64,000 bases of DNA from an uncultured Anaeroplasmataceae bacterium (GTDB lineage Bacteria > Bacillota_I > Bacilli_A > Acholeplasmatales > Anaeroplasmataceae). The notes beneath the pieces were generated by a model, which did not search any database, had not been told where the DNA came from, and worked only from the letters and a program-made list of their open reading frames with translations. Where the stretch lies: the NCBI GenBank assembly GCA_910579215.1, contig CAJTTN010000008.1, positions 20,591 through 84,590 of the forward strand, written 5' to 3'. Positions 51,097 to 59,981 of this stretch are shown in pieces (the stretch's first letter is position 1; each line of letters begins with the position of its first letter). The translations under genes were made by a program, and so were the position numbers.

Positions 51097-53547
51097 TTAC
51101 TCAACCGATTTTAAAGATTCAACCATCTTTATTTTTCTCATTTTAGGAATAAAAAATAACAATACAATGCCAACAAAAATAGCAGTGATTAAAAATGCAT
51201 ATAAGAAATTTATTCCTGATATCGTAGAAGGAAAGCATTGTCCAGGACTAGAAATCTGCTGCATAATAAATATATTTAGCAAAGGTCCTAGTCCAAATCC
51301 GAATAAGATACCAAAAACACTCATCATTATAATTTCTCTATAGATATACCCTAAAACTTCAATTTTTTGATAACCTAAAACCTTTAAGGTTGCTATTTCC
51401 TTAATTCGTTCATTTATATTAATATTGGTAAGGTTATAAATCACAATGATAGCTAGTAAGCCTGAACAAAATATAATCAATAAAATTACGAGCTCTGTTC
51501 CATTGGTTAATGTCATATATAGCTCCTTTGAGGAAGCTAAATCTACTACTGAATTAATCTCGTTTGTTTCATAAATTTTTTGGACAATTGTATCATAACT
51601 CTCTTTATCCTTAGGTCCTAGCTTTACTAGCATCGTATTAATATCTTCATTTGATTTTCTTGTAATAATGTAATTGCCTATATAGTTTTCAAATACACTA
51701 CTTACAATAAATTCTTTGCTTTTTGAATTTGCCTCAATTTCTATTTTACTATTTTTTTTCAAATGAAATTTATTTGCCAAATCAGAGGATATGATTACAC
51801 CAGTTTGAGGTAATTCATCTACATTTAAATTCATATAATCTAAAATCATAGAATCTGTATATAGTATAGATACCTCATACTCTTTATTCTCCTTAACTTT
51901 TCCTTCTTCCTGATAAAGGTAAAGTAGAGTACTATCTGTTAAATAATCTAAATGGACCTCTTGTTTAATACCCAAACTAAAATCATAGGTTAAAACTTTT
52001 TCATATTGAAGCTCAGAAGATCCACTTAGCGAATCTTTTAAGCCTAATCCTACAAGCATCAAGCCTGTACAGCCACCAATTCCAATGACCATCATAACTA
52101 AATTTCTCTTAAAACGGAATACATTGCGTATAGAAGATTTGTATTTAAATTTTAATTTTTTCCAAAAAAATCCTACTCTTTCTAATAAAATTCTTTTTCC
52201 TGCTCTAGGAGCCTTTGGAACTAATAATGCATTAGGCTTTTCTGATAATGCTTTTAAACAGACTGCTAGCATCACGATAAAAATAGTTACACTCATTGAA
52301 ATTGAAGATAATAAAACACACCATGAATGCCATCTAAAAACACCAGTAGGTAATTGAAATAAAGAGTTATATGCATAGTAAACTACCATAGGAATTCCAT
52401 ATACACCTAATAATAAGCCTCCAGCCGAACCTATCAAACAAGCAAAAATTGCATAAATTAAGTACTTATTTAAAATTCTAGCATTTGAAAAGCCTAAGGA
52501 TTTCAACGTACCTATAGCACCTCTATCCTCATAAACAAGCCTTGTAATAGAGGTTAAGGCAATTAAAGCAGCTATAAAAAAGAAAAAGAAAGGAAAAATT
52601 ATGGCAACCTTATCCACCTTAGTAGAATTTTCATTAAAAGCAATATAGCTTAAATTACTCTTTCTGTTTAGGACATACCATTTCAATTCTGAGAATTGTT
52701 CATCTACCGTTTTTTTGATTTCCTCCTTTTGAGAATCTAATATTTGGTCTATCATAGAAGAAGGTATAGAAGGATTATCTTCTAAAACCTTACGCGCTTC
52801 TTTGAAAGCCTCCTCGTATAAGCTATTTAGTCTTTGATCTAAATAGCTAAAGGATAGATCTATTAATTGCTTTTCAAAAGGTTCAATATAGGAAAAATAT
52901 TCTTTTTTAAAGGAATGACGTTTATCAGCACCCTTAAAAGTAATTGCAATATCTGTAATTGGAAAATTATTACCTATTGTATATAGAACTACATCAAGAA
53001 TACCATTCCCTATCTGTGTATTCTCTTGCATACGATAATAATAAACTGGCGAATTACAAACACCTACAATCGTATAAATTTCATCACCTATCTCTATTTT
53101 GTCTCCTATTGGATTTTTATCTAAAAATATGCCTAAATTCTGAACAACACATTCTATACTAGAGGTGGGCATTCTTCCTAAAATTATCTTTTTTTGATTT
53201 AAACTGGTTGTCTCTTCTGTACGAATAACCCGAGTAGATACCTCTTTAGTTGCATAGGTTCCCATAGATTCTATCGAAGCGTATCCTTCTATCTTTTCAA
53301 TCTCTTGAATATCCTCTGCTAAAGAGGTAACATCATTACTAGAAAATCCAATCGTGCTTTTTAATAGAACATCATACATATCATATTCATCATAATATTT
53401 ATCCATAGAATCCTGTAGGTCAGGCGTGGAGGATAGGAGTCCTATTAAAAAGCCTACACCTAATGCCACAATTGCTACTATAGCAATTAATCTTGTGAAA
53501 TTTTTTTTGAAATCTCTAAAAATGGTTTTTATGAATGTTTTTTTCAT
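51097..53547 (-). CDS. FtsX-type ABC transporter permease
   Basis: An 816-residue permease with two FtsX domains. The first membrane span is near residues 14-34 (LIAIVAIVALGVGFLIGLL), the first triple near 305-430 and the second near 690-810 (CSGLLAIIVIYNLTNININERIKEIATLKVLGY as the family stretch). A large extracytoplasmic domain lies between. I take ATG 53547 over 53562 because the latter overlaps the ATPase end. It works with the adjacent ATPase, probably in lipoprotein or peptide export or resistance. Confidence 0.9.
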   Translation of the reverse strand: MKKTFIKTIFRDFKKNFTRLIAIVAIVALGVGFLIGLLSSTPDLQDSMDKYYDEYDMYDVLLKSTIGFSSNDVTSLAEDIQEIEKIEGYASIESMGTYATKEVSTRVIRTEETTSLNQKKIILGRMPTSSIECVVQNLGIFLDKNPIGDKIEIGDEIYTIVGVCNSPVYYYRMQENTQIGNGILDVVLYTIGNNFPITDIAITFKGADKRHSFKKEYFSYIEPFEKQLIDLSFSYLDQRLNSLYEEAFKEARKVLEDNPSIPSSMIDQILDSQKEEIKKTVDEQFSELKWYVLNRKSNLSYIAFNENSTKVDKVAIIFPFFFFFIAALIALTSITRLVYEDRGAIGTLKSLGFSNARILNKYLIYAIFACLIGSAGGLLLGVYGIPMVVYYAYNSLFQLPTGVFRWHSWCVLLSSISMSVTIFIVMLAVCLKALSEKPNALLVPKAPRAGKRILLERVGFFWKKLKFKYKSSIRNVFRFKRNLVMMVIGIGGCTGLMLVGLGLKDSLSGSSELQYEKVLTYDFSLGIKQEVHLDYLTDSTLLYLYQEEGKVKENKEYEVSILYTDSMILDYMNLNVDELPQTGVIISSDLANKFHLKKNSKIEIEANSKSKEFIVSSVFENYIGNYIITRKSNEDINTMLVKLGPKDKESYDTIVQKIYETNEINSVVDLASSKELYMTLTNGTELVILLIIFCSGLLAIIVIYNLTNININERIKEIATLKVLGYQKIEVLGYIYREIIMMSVFGILFGFGLGPLLNIFIMQQISSPGQCFPSTISGINFLYAFLITAIFVGIVLLFFIPKMRKIKMVESLKSVE

Positions 53548-53551
53548 AAAA

Positions 53552-54256
53552 TCACCACTCAATCTCTTCTATAGGCAAAGGATTTTCATTATAATATTCT
53601 TCTACCACTGTACCGTTTTTTACCCGAATCACATGATCTGCCATCTTAGTTAGGGCAGCATTATGTGTAATTACAATTACCGTTTTAGATTGGTTTCTAC
53701 ATGTATTATGTAAAAGCTTTAAGATGCTTTTTCCTGTTAAATAATCTAATGCCCCTGTAGGCTCATCACATAATAAGATCTTTGGATTTTTAGCTATTGC
53801 GCGAGCAATACTCACTCTTTGCTGTTCGCCTCCAGAAAGCTGAGCAGGAAAATTGTTAAAACGATCCTCTAATCCAACAGACTTTAAGGTCTCCTTAGGG
53901 TCTAAAGGATTATCACTGATTTCTACTGCAATTTCTATATTTTCTAATGCTGTCAAGTTCGGCATTAAATTATAAAATTGAAAAACAAAGCCCACGTCAT
54001 ATCTTCTATAATTGGTAAGCTCCCTTTCTTTCATTTGACTTATTATAGAACCATCCACAATAATACTGCCTGAATCACAGCTTTCCATTCCCCCTAAAAG
54101 ATTTAGTATGGTTGTTTTTCCTGCACCAGAAGGACCAACTATAACACAAAATTCCTTTTCTTTGATAGAAAAAGATATTTGATCATTTGCTATTATTTCT
54201 TGACTGCCCATAACATATTTTTTCGTTACATTCTCAAAAGTTACAAATTCCATAGT
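53552..54256 (-). CDS. ABC transporter ATPase (MacB/LolD type)
   Basis: A 234-residue ATPase from ATG 54256 behind AGGAGGG. Walker A is [17 protein letters not shown], the signature [16 protein letters not shown], Walker [13 protein letters not shown], the switch His ITHNAA. It belongs to the MacB/LolD-like class paired with FtsX permeases. Its stop is four bases before the permease ATG. Confidence 0.93.
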   Translation of the reverse strand, partial: TMEFVTFENVTKKYVMGSQEIIANDQISFSIKEKEFCVIVGPSGAGKTTILNLLGGMESCDSGSIIVDGSIISQMKERELTNYRRYDVGFVFQFYNLMPNLTALENIEIAVEISDNPLDPKETLKSVGLEDRFNNFPAQLSGGEQQRVSIARAIAKNPKILLCDEPTGALDYLTGKSILKLLHNTCRNQSKTVIVITHNAALTKMADHVIRVKNGTVVEEYYNENPLPIEEIEW

Positions 54257-54271
54257 ATGCCCTCCTATCAA

Positions 54272-54448
54272 TATTATAATATATAAAAATATTTTTCTTA
54301 CTCTAAAATAATTATATCATAAAATTATGGGATTTTTTTGTAAATTATAATAAACTAAAAAAATTCTGTATTTTTATTAATATCTGAAGTATAAAAGCAT
54401 GAACCCTCTTAGATATTAGCATTTCTTTTATAGTTTTATAAAAAAAGA
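54272..54448. other. intergenic region between amidase and ABC genes
   Basis: AT-rich; I see no gene. It probably holds the promoter of the ABC-TIR operon on the minus strand. Confidence 0.4.
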
Positions 54449-54466
54449 ATGGCTTTATTCGCCATT
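54449..54466 (-). terminator. terminator of the amidase gene
   Basis: AATGGC and GCCATT pair around GAATAAA-type loop; CTTTTTTTATAAAA follows on the minus strand. Confidence 0.75.
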
Positions 54467-54483
54467 AATTTAAATCTAAGCTT

Positions 54484-55134
54484 TTAATATAATTTTAGAT
54501 AATCCTCCACTCCATAAAATAGACTGTGTGCTAATTTATATTGGTATTCCTCTGACTGTAATAATGCGAGCTCCTGTTGATTTGACATAAACCCACATTC
54601 AACAATACAACAAGGCTTTGTCACCTTATTTAAAAGAAAAATATTATCTCTTTTGACAATTTGACGATCCGTATTTTTTAAATAGGCCTTTAAATTAAAT
54701 TGCATTCGCTCAGCTAGTAGCTTACTTAATTCATTTGTTTGACTATAGAAAACCTGCGCTCCTCGATATTTTTCAATATTGAATTTGTTCATATGAATGG
54801 AAATCGCTAAGCATGCAGTAGAGGTATTAATCATATTTACACGTTTAATCATATCTTCTTTTTTAATAAATTCATCTTCACTTAAATCATCCTCTGTTTC
54901 TCTCGTCAATAAAACATGAACTCCATTTTCTTCAAAAACCTCTTTCATTTTTTTAGCAATTTGTAAAGTCAACGTAGATTCCTTTACTTCTCCTATGCTT
55001 GCTCCACCGTCAACACCACCATGTCCAGGGTCAACAAATATAGTAATTCCTTGTTCAGAAGGCGTTTGAGCTACAGCTATAAATATACTTGCAGCTAAAA
55101 CAATCAATAAGGTTAAAACAGATAACTTTTTCAT
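54484..55134 (-). CDS. N-acetylmuramoyl-L-alanine amidase (CwlD-like)
   Basis: A 216-residue Amidase_3 enzyme with a signal peptide or anchor (LTLLIVLAASIFIAVAQTPSE). Zinc and catalytic motifs are VDPGHGGVDGGA (His), EVKESTLTLQIAKKM (Glu), LAISIHMNKF (His) and CCIVECGFMSNQQE (catalytic Glu). It cuts the amide bond between MurNAc and the stem peptide. Size and start resemble CwlD, which acts in spore cortex synthesis, but sporulation of this host is not shown. Confidence 0.9.
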   Translation of the reverse strand: MKKLSVLTLLIVLAASIFIAVAQTPSEQGITIFVDPGHGGVDGGASIGEVKESTLTLQIAKKMKEVFEENGVHVLLTRETEDDLSEDEFIKKEDMIKRVNMINTSTACLAISIHMNKFNIEKYRGAQVFYSQTNELSKLLAERMQFNLKAYLKNTDRQIVKRDNIFLLNKVTKPCCIVECGFMSNQQELALLQSEEYQYKLAHSLFYGVEDYLKLY

Positions 55135-55268
55135 AGTATCACTCCACTTTACTTTATTCTCTAATATCTAGTTTTATAACTTAGGTAGAGCATTCCCATA
55201 AAAACTAATTGAAAAACATTTTAAAAAAATTAAATCTAAAATAGTAATCTCATTTTTACAATAAAAAA

Positions 55269-55295
55269 ACCATAAAGATTTTATCTCCTTATGGT
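55269..55295 (-). terminator. terminator of the DUF1538 operon
   Basis: ACCATAAGG and CTTTATGGT pair and TTTTTTTATTG follows on the minus strand. Confidence 0.8.
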
Positions 55296-55303
55296 AATAA
55301 ATT

Positions 55304-55645
55304 TTATACATCTGAATCCTCTTTCATTGGCGTAGATGTTGTTAAGCCAACCACATCTTCAACAGGTAAGCTAAAGGCTATTCCTTGAGCGGGAGTATTT
55401 AACCCCACATTTTTATAAATAGCGTGCAAAATTTCATCCTTAATTTCAGTTTTAACTAAAATCATAACTATTTCTTTTTCTGGCTGAATCGATATATTGA
55501 AAAGCTTTTCGGCATCTTCTCTAGCAGTACCACGGGCGCTAAGAACTGTTCCCCCTCTTGCTCCACACTCTCTTGCAGCAGACATGACACTATCAGAAAA
55601 GCCTGCATCAACTATACATAAAATTAATTCATTTTCACCTTTCAT
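55304..55645 (-). CDS. PII-like regulator, second copy
   Basis: A 113-residue PII-like protein (ILCIVDAGFSDSVMSAARECGARGGTVLSARG, then IQPEKEIVMILVK and the C-terminal GIAFSLPVEDVVGL). I take ATG at 55645, behind GAGGTGAG and clear of the preceding gene. The T-loop region carries ARGTAREDAE. PII-like trimers bind nucleotides and control transporters. It shares an operon with the DUF1538 transporter and another PII-like gene. Confidence 0.82.
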   Translation of the reverse strand: MKGENELILCIVDAGFSDSVMSAARECGARGGTVLSARGTAREDAEKLFNISIQPEKEIVMILVKTEIKDEILHAIYKNVGLNTPAQGIAFSLPVEDVVGLTTSTPMKEDSDV

Positions 55646-55646
55646 T

Positions 55647-56060
55647 TTACTCACCTCTAATTCCATCAACTGTATTACTTAAGAATTGATAAATCATTAC
55701 ACCTATAACAGAGGAAATAGGAATCGTAAAAGCTATTCCCTTTCCATTTTTAGTTTTAAAATATTTATCCTCATAATCTGCAAAAATTTTTTTGATTTTC
55801 TCTTCCTGAACGATACTGATAATGACCGCCTTTCTCCCTTCTGATAATCCTAAATATTGTAGCATCTCAGAAGGTGCAGTCCCTTTTCCATATATTACAG
55901 TTTGCAAATTTACCTCATATCCCTCTAAGGTATCTAAATAAAAGTCAGCCTTCGCACGCTCAACAATAGTAATCAAAATCTTTAGACGCTTAGGTGCTGT
56001 TAGTCCTTCTTCTTTTATTGGGGTAATTTTTTTTAATTTACTCGTCTTTTCTTTATTCAT
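55647..56060 (-). CDS. PII-like regulator, first copy
   Basis: A 137-residue protein with a PII-like core (about residues 28-130): KILITIVERAKADFYLDTLEGYEVNLQTVIYG, then AVIISIVQEEKIKKIFADYED and GIAFTIPISSVIGVMIYQFL. It starts at ATG 56060, behind AGGTGA. It is more divergent than the second copy; two different PII-like chains may form separate trimers. The gene lies just after the DUF1538 gene. Confidence 0.75.
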   Translation of the reverse strand: MNKEKTSKLKKITPIKEEGLTAPKRLKILITIVERAKADFYLDTLEGYEVNLQTVIYGKGTAPSEMLQYLGLSEGRKAVIISIVQEEKIKKIFADYEDKYFKTKNGKGIAFTIPISSVIGVMIYQFLSNTVDGIRGE

Positions 56061-56069
56061 AACCTTCAC

Positions 56070-57608
56070 CTACATAAAACGAATAATTTGCTCATCATCA
56101 GCACTAATAATTTTCTTCATTCTTGTCTTTTCTTTCATTTTCTTTACAAATACTGCCTTAAAGCCTAAAAGTTGAATCGTAATTAGTGGAGTCATCGCAA
56201 CCATAGCAACGATTCCGAAAGCATCATTTAAAACCTTATCTGGTCCTTCATATAAGGTGATACATGCCCCTATAGCAAATGGTAATATGAAGCTTGAGGT
56301 AAGGGGACCAGAAGCAACACCACCTGAATCAAAGGCAATTGCCGTATACATTCTAGGAACAAAAAAGGATAATCCTAAGGAAATAAAGTAACCTGGTATA
56401 ATATAAAATAATATAGAAAAATCACAAACTAAACGGATCATAGATAAACATATAGAAATTCCAACTCCAATTGCTAAAGCTAAAAGCATGGCTCTTTTAG
56501 AAACTCCACCATTTGTAATTTCTTCAACCTGCTTATTTAAAACATGAACTGCTGGCTCAGCAAGAACAACAACAAATCCTAAAACAAAGCCAAAGCCTAT
56601 TATAAATGCAGGGTGAAACTCTGCAATGCTTTTTCCCATAATATAGCCAATTGGCAAAAATCCAATATTTACAGCTGTTAAAAATATGACTAGTCCAACA
56701 AAGGTATATGCAATTCCTATACCAATTTGAATCAACTTCTTCTTTGGCAACTTGATAAAAATTAATTCTATAATCATAAAGAAGACAACAATTAAGCTTA
56801 AAGCTATAATTACCTCTTTTGAAACACTCCCCATCGTTTTAAATAGGTTACCAAAGAAATCCTTATTTACTTCATAATTAGGATCAGCATAAGGAATATC
56901 TCCCTTCATAGCAATTCCCAATAACAACACAGCCAAAATAGGACCAACAGAGCATAGAGCAATTAAACCAAAGCTATTTTCACTAGCATTTCTTCCACCA
57001 ATAGTAGCAGCCACTCCAACTCCTAATGCCATTATGAAAGGAACGGTAATAGGTCCTGTTGTTACACCACCTGAATCAAAGGCTAAGGATAAAAAGTTCC
57101 CATTTCCACTTAATATAACTAAGGATGCACATGCAAACATTAACATATAAAAAAACATAAGCATCATGGACAAATCTCTTTTAAATATGATTTTAAGAAT
57201 AGCTAATACCAAAAATAGCCCTACACCCACACCAACAGAAAGCATTAAAGCTAGCGGGTTAATTACCTCTGATACTTGAGCAGCTAAAACAGATAAATCA
57301 GGTTCTGCAATCGTAATCAAAACTCCCATAATAAAGCAAACAATGACAATAATTTTTACCTTTTTTGATTTCATTAGCGATGCACCCACCTGCTCTCCCA
57401 TAGGCTGCATCGCTAAATCAGCACCTAAATTAAATAAACCAATTCCAAGAATTAGAAATATTGCTGAAACAATAAATACAATAAGCTCATAATTAGTCAA
57501 ATGGACTAAAGGAGTAAAATATAAAATGATTACAATAATCGTTACTGGTAGTACAGACATTAAAGCTTCTTTAATCTTTAACCATAATAATTTTAGCAAT
57601 TTTATCAA
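56070..57608 (-). CDS. DUF1538 membrane transporter
   Basis: A 512-residue membrane protein made of two similar halves. The marked repeat is FDSGGVTTGPITVPFIMALGVG (near residue 178) and FDSGGVASGPLTSSFILPFAIG (near 427); EPDLSVLAAQVSEVINPLAL (near 104) and EPAVHVLNKQVEEITNGGVS (near 352) form a second pair. About 12 spans are visible. The inverted or tandem repeat recalls secondary transporters, but the substrate is unknown. The PII-like partners suggest control by energy or nitrogen state. Confidence 0.85.
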   Translation of the reverse strand: MIKLLKLLWLKIKEALMSVLPVTIIVIILYFTPLVHLTNYELIVFIVSAIFLILGIGLFNLGADLAMQPMGEQVGASLMKSKKVKIIVIVCFIMGVLITIAEPDLSVLAAQVSEVINPLALMLSVGVGVGLFLVLAILKIIFKRDLSMMLMFFYMLMFACASLVILSGNGNFLSLAFDSGGVTTGPITVPFIMALGVGVAATIGGRNASENSFGLIALCSVGPILAVLLLGIAMKGDIPYADPNYEVNKDFFGNLFKTMGSVSKEVIIALSLIVVFFMIIELIFIKLPKKKLIQIGIGIAYTFVGLVIFLTAVNIGFLPIGYIMGKSIAEFHPAFIIGFGFVLGFVVVLAEPAVHVLNKQVEEITNGGVSKRAMLLALAIGVGISICLSMIRLVCDFSILFYIIPGYFISLGLSFFVPRMYTAIAFDSGGVASGPLTSSFILPFAIGACITLYEGPDKVLNDAFGIVAMVAMTPLITIQLLGFKAVFVKKMKEKTRMKKIISADDEQIIRFM

Positions 57609-57683
57609 CTCCTTTATATCTTTAATTATTTTAACAAATTGTGCAATAAATTACAAGAATTCTCTTCCAGTTTTCCATATAAT

Positions 57684-58208
57684 TTAAGAGATTATTTCCG
57701 TATCTTCTCTTTTATATTTCTCTATTAAAGGTTCTAATTCATTAAAATCTGAATAATCTAAATTGTGAAGAATTGCTTCTAATGCCTTAGCTTCCTGCTT
57801 AGTCAAACCATTATCCAACAATTTAAAAGAAAGTGTATTTTCTATGGATTTTAATGTAATTCTTTGAAGGAGATTTAAGCGCTTTTTATTTATACCACCT
57901 GGCAAATAAAAAAACTCTCCATAAATTTGATTATATTCTTTTATGCGAAAAGCTGTTTCCATAGTATTTGGAAATATCCCTGTAGCTGCAACACTCTCTA
58001 CATGATAATAGCAAGCCTTATCATAGCCAATAACCTTATCCTCTTTTATCCAACTCATATAAAGTATGGACGTATTTCTTTTTAAATATTTCTTTGCTTT
58101 TTTCAAAGAATAATAGGGTAAATTCAATCGACCTGCCAGCTCCTTAGCATATGCTAGCGTATGACCACATTTTGATGAATAAACAATAGCTTCTATCACA
58201 ACAATCAC
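57684..58208 (-). CDS. flavodoxin-like protein
   Basis: A 174-residue protein. VIEAIVYSSKCGHTLAYAKELAGRL (about residues 3-27) follows the flavodoxin FMN loop (usually S-x-T/S-G-x-T), here with SSKCGHT. ILYMSWIKEDKVIGYDKACYY and the later AATGIFPNT fit the second and third FMN loops. The C-terminal third is helical. It is probably a flavodoxin-fold electron carrier or regulator; the cysteine in the phosphate loop is unusual. Confidence 0.65.
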   Translation of the reverse strand: MIVVIEAIVYSSKCGHTLAYAKELAGRLNLPYYSLKKAKKYLKRNTSILYMSWIKEDKVIGYDKACYYHVESVAATGIFPNTMETAFRIKEYNQIYGEFFYLPGGINKKRLNLLQRITLKSIENTLSFKLLDNGLTKQEAKALEAILHNLDYSDFNELEPLIEKYKREDTEIIS

Positions 58209-58311
58209 TTTCCTTTATTATCATTATACACGAAATTAAGCGAAAGAAAAATAAGTTCGTGCAATTCATTTATAAATAAGTTATAATAAAATTAATAAGA
58301 GGTGTTAGACA

Positions 58312-59097
58312 ATGACTGAATATGTAAAACTATTTTTACCAAAAAGTAAAAAAGAGGTGAAAATAGAAATATCCTTACCAAGAAATGTCGAGGAGCATGC
58401 CACCTTTGATTCTGTCTATTTTTTAGATGGACAAAACGCATTTAAGGATTCTCATGCTGCTTACAATCGTTCTCTTCGCGCAACAAAATATTTAGGATAT
58501 ATGGCTTATATTACAAACCAAAGGATATTAGGGATTGCCATTCATAACGCAGGATCAGAAATGGGAAGAATCAACGAATACACTCCATTTCCTATTACCT
58601 ATGCTGCTTCTGAGGAATGGAAAAAACAGGATGTTTCTATATGTCATAAATTTTGTGAGGATTTCATTCATGTTATCATTCCTTATATTGAAAATCGTTA
58701 CAATACAACAAAAAGAAGATTCATTTATGGTTCCTCCTTGGCAGCTATGACAGCAATCTATTTAGGCTATAAATATGATGCATTTGAGGGGATTGGAGCA
58801 TTTTCTACGGCAACCTTTTTGTGTAAGGAGGCTGTAGATAAATTTTTAGAAGCATACTTAAAGCCTCAAGTGAAATTATTTTTGTATGTTGGAAAAAAAG
58901 AATCCTCTGATGGCTCCTATGACCAAAGATTATATTATACGACTAGTTTAGAATTATATAAAGCCGTTAAAAAAAGAAATGCAAAAGCACGACTAGTCGT
59001 AAGCGATAGTGGTATACATTCTGAAGCCACCTGGGAAGAGCAGCTTTTAGATTTCTTTAGTTTTATGTATTTTGAAGACATCATTTATCACAAATAA
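58312..59097 (+). CDS. alpha/beta hydrolase, esterase-like
   Basis: A 261-residue esterase-like hydrolase. TFDSVYFLDGQNAF is the second strand region, RRFIYGSSLAAMTAIYLGY (near residue 140) has the nucleophile elbow GSS, and DSGIHSEATWEEQLLDFF (near 228) holds the catalytic His. It resembles enterochelin esterase/putative esterase family D enzymes of unknown substrate. It is one of few plus-strand genes here, and its stop lies one base before the next start. Confidence 0.8.
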   Translation: MTEYVKLFLPKSKKEVKIEISLPRNVEEHATFDSVYFLDGQNAFKDSHAAYNRSLRATKYLGYMAYITNQRILGIAIHNAGSEMGRINEYTPFPITYAASEEWKKQDVSICHKFCEDFIHVIIPYIENRYNTTKRRFIYGSSLAAMTAIYLGYKYDAFEGIGAFSTATFLCKEAVDKFLEAYLKPQVKLFLYVGKKESSDGSYDQRLYYTTSLELYKAVKKRNAKARLVVSDSGIHSEATWEEQLLDFFSFMYFEDIIYHK

Positions 59098-59098
59098 A

Positions 59099-59935
59099 AT
59101 GAACAAGTTATTATTAGTTGATGGTAGCAATCTGTTATTTCAAATGTTTTATGGGATGCCTTCTCGCATTTTGAATCATAAAGGAAAGCCTATTTGGGGT
59201 ATTCTTGGCTTTATAGGCGCTCTATTAAAAATGATGAACCATATTCAGCCAACACACATTTTAGTACTCTTTGATGGCGAGCACGAAAATACAAGAACTG
59301 AATTATATCCTGAATATAAGGCAAACCGCATAGACTATTCAGCGATTCCCGAGGAAGAAACTCCCTTCTTTCAATTGAACGATATCTATAGAGCCTTAAG
59401 CTACCTTAATATTAAATTTAAAGAAATAACAGATAACGAAACAGATGATTACATTGCCTCTTACGTTGCTAAATATGAAAAGCAAATATCTATTGTGATA
59501 GCCTCATGGGATAGCGACTATTTTAGTCTAATTTCTAAGAATGTTTCTATTTTACGATATCGAGGAAAAAAGAGTTATCTTTGTGATATTCCCTATCTCC
59601 AAAATAAATTAGGAATAGTCCCAAAGCAATATAGCTTTTATAAAGCATTAGTAGGAGATGCCTCTGATCATATAAAAGGAATACATAAAATTGGTCCTAT
59701 TTCAGCAGCACGAATTGTGAATTCCTATTCTTCTGTTGAGGAGCTTTACTTAAATTTGGAAAATGACCCGCAAAAACAGCTCCTCCAAAACCAAAAAGAA
59801 AAATTGTTGCTTAATCAAAAATTAATCGAATTTCAAAACACTTTGCTTGTACCTTATGGATTAGATGAGCTTTACTACAAAAATAAAGAAATCAGAACTA
59901 TAGAGGTTCTAAAAGCAATTTCTGTTTTAGCATAA
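59099..59935 (+). CDS. stand-alone 5'-3' exonuclease (PolI N-domain type)
   Basis: A 278-residue protein from ATG 59099: LLLVDGSNLLFQMFYGMP (first metal Asp), HILVLFDGEHENTRTELYPEYKANR, ITDNETDDYIASYVAKYE, IVIASWDSDYFSLIS and LVGDASDHIKGIHKIGPISAARIV (helix-hairpin-helix). This is the FEN-type nuclease fold that removes RNA primers. The start one base after the esterase stop suggests coupling; no strong RBS is seen. Confidence 0.9.
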   Translation: MNKLLLVDGSNLLFQMFYGMPSRILNHKGKPIWGILGFIGALLKMMNHIQPTHILVLFDGEHENTRTELYPEYKANRIDYSAIPEEETPFFQLNDIYRALSYLNIKFKEITDNETDDYIASYVAKYEKQISIVIASWDSDYFSLISKNVSILRYRGKKSYLCDIPYLQNKLGIVPKQYSFYKALVGDASDHIKGIHKIGPISAARIVNSYSSVEELYLNLENDPQKQLLQNQKEKLLLNQKLIEFQNTLLVPYGLDELYYKNKEIRTIEVLKAISVLA

Positions 59936-59938
59936 AAA

Positions 59939-59976
59939 AAGCCTTAAGCCGTTTTTAATCGGATTAAGACTTTTTT
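59939..59976. terminator. bidirectional terminator between convergent genes
   Basis: GCCTTAAGCCG and CGGATTAAGAC form an imperfect 11-base stem flanked by A7 on the left and T6 on the right, so it can end both the exonuclease and the pectinesterase transcripts. Confidence 0.8.
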
Positions 59977-59981
59977 ATTAT

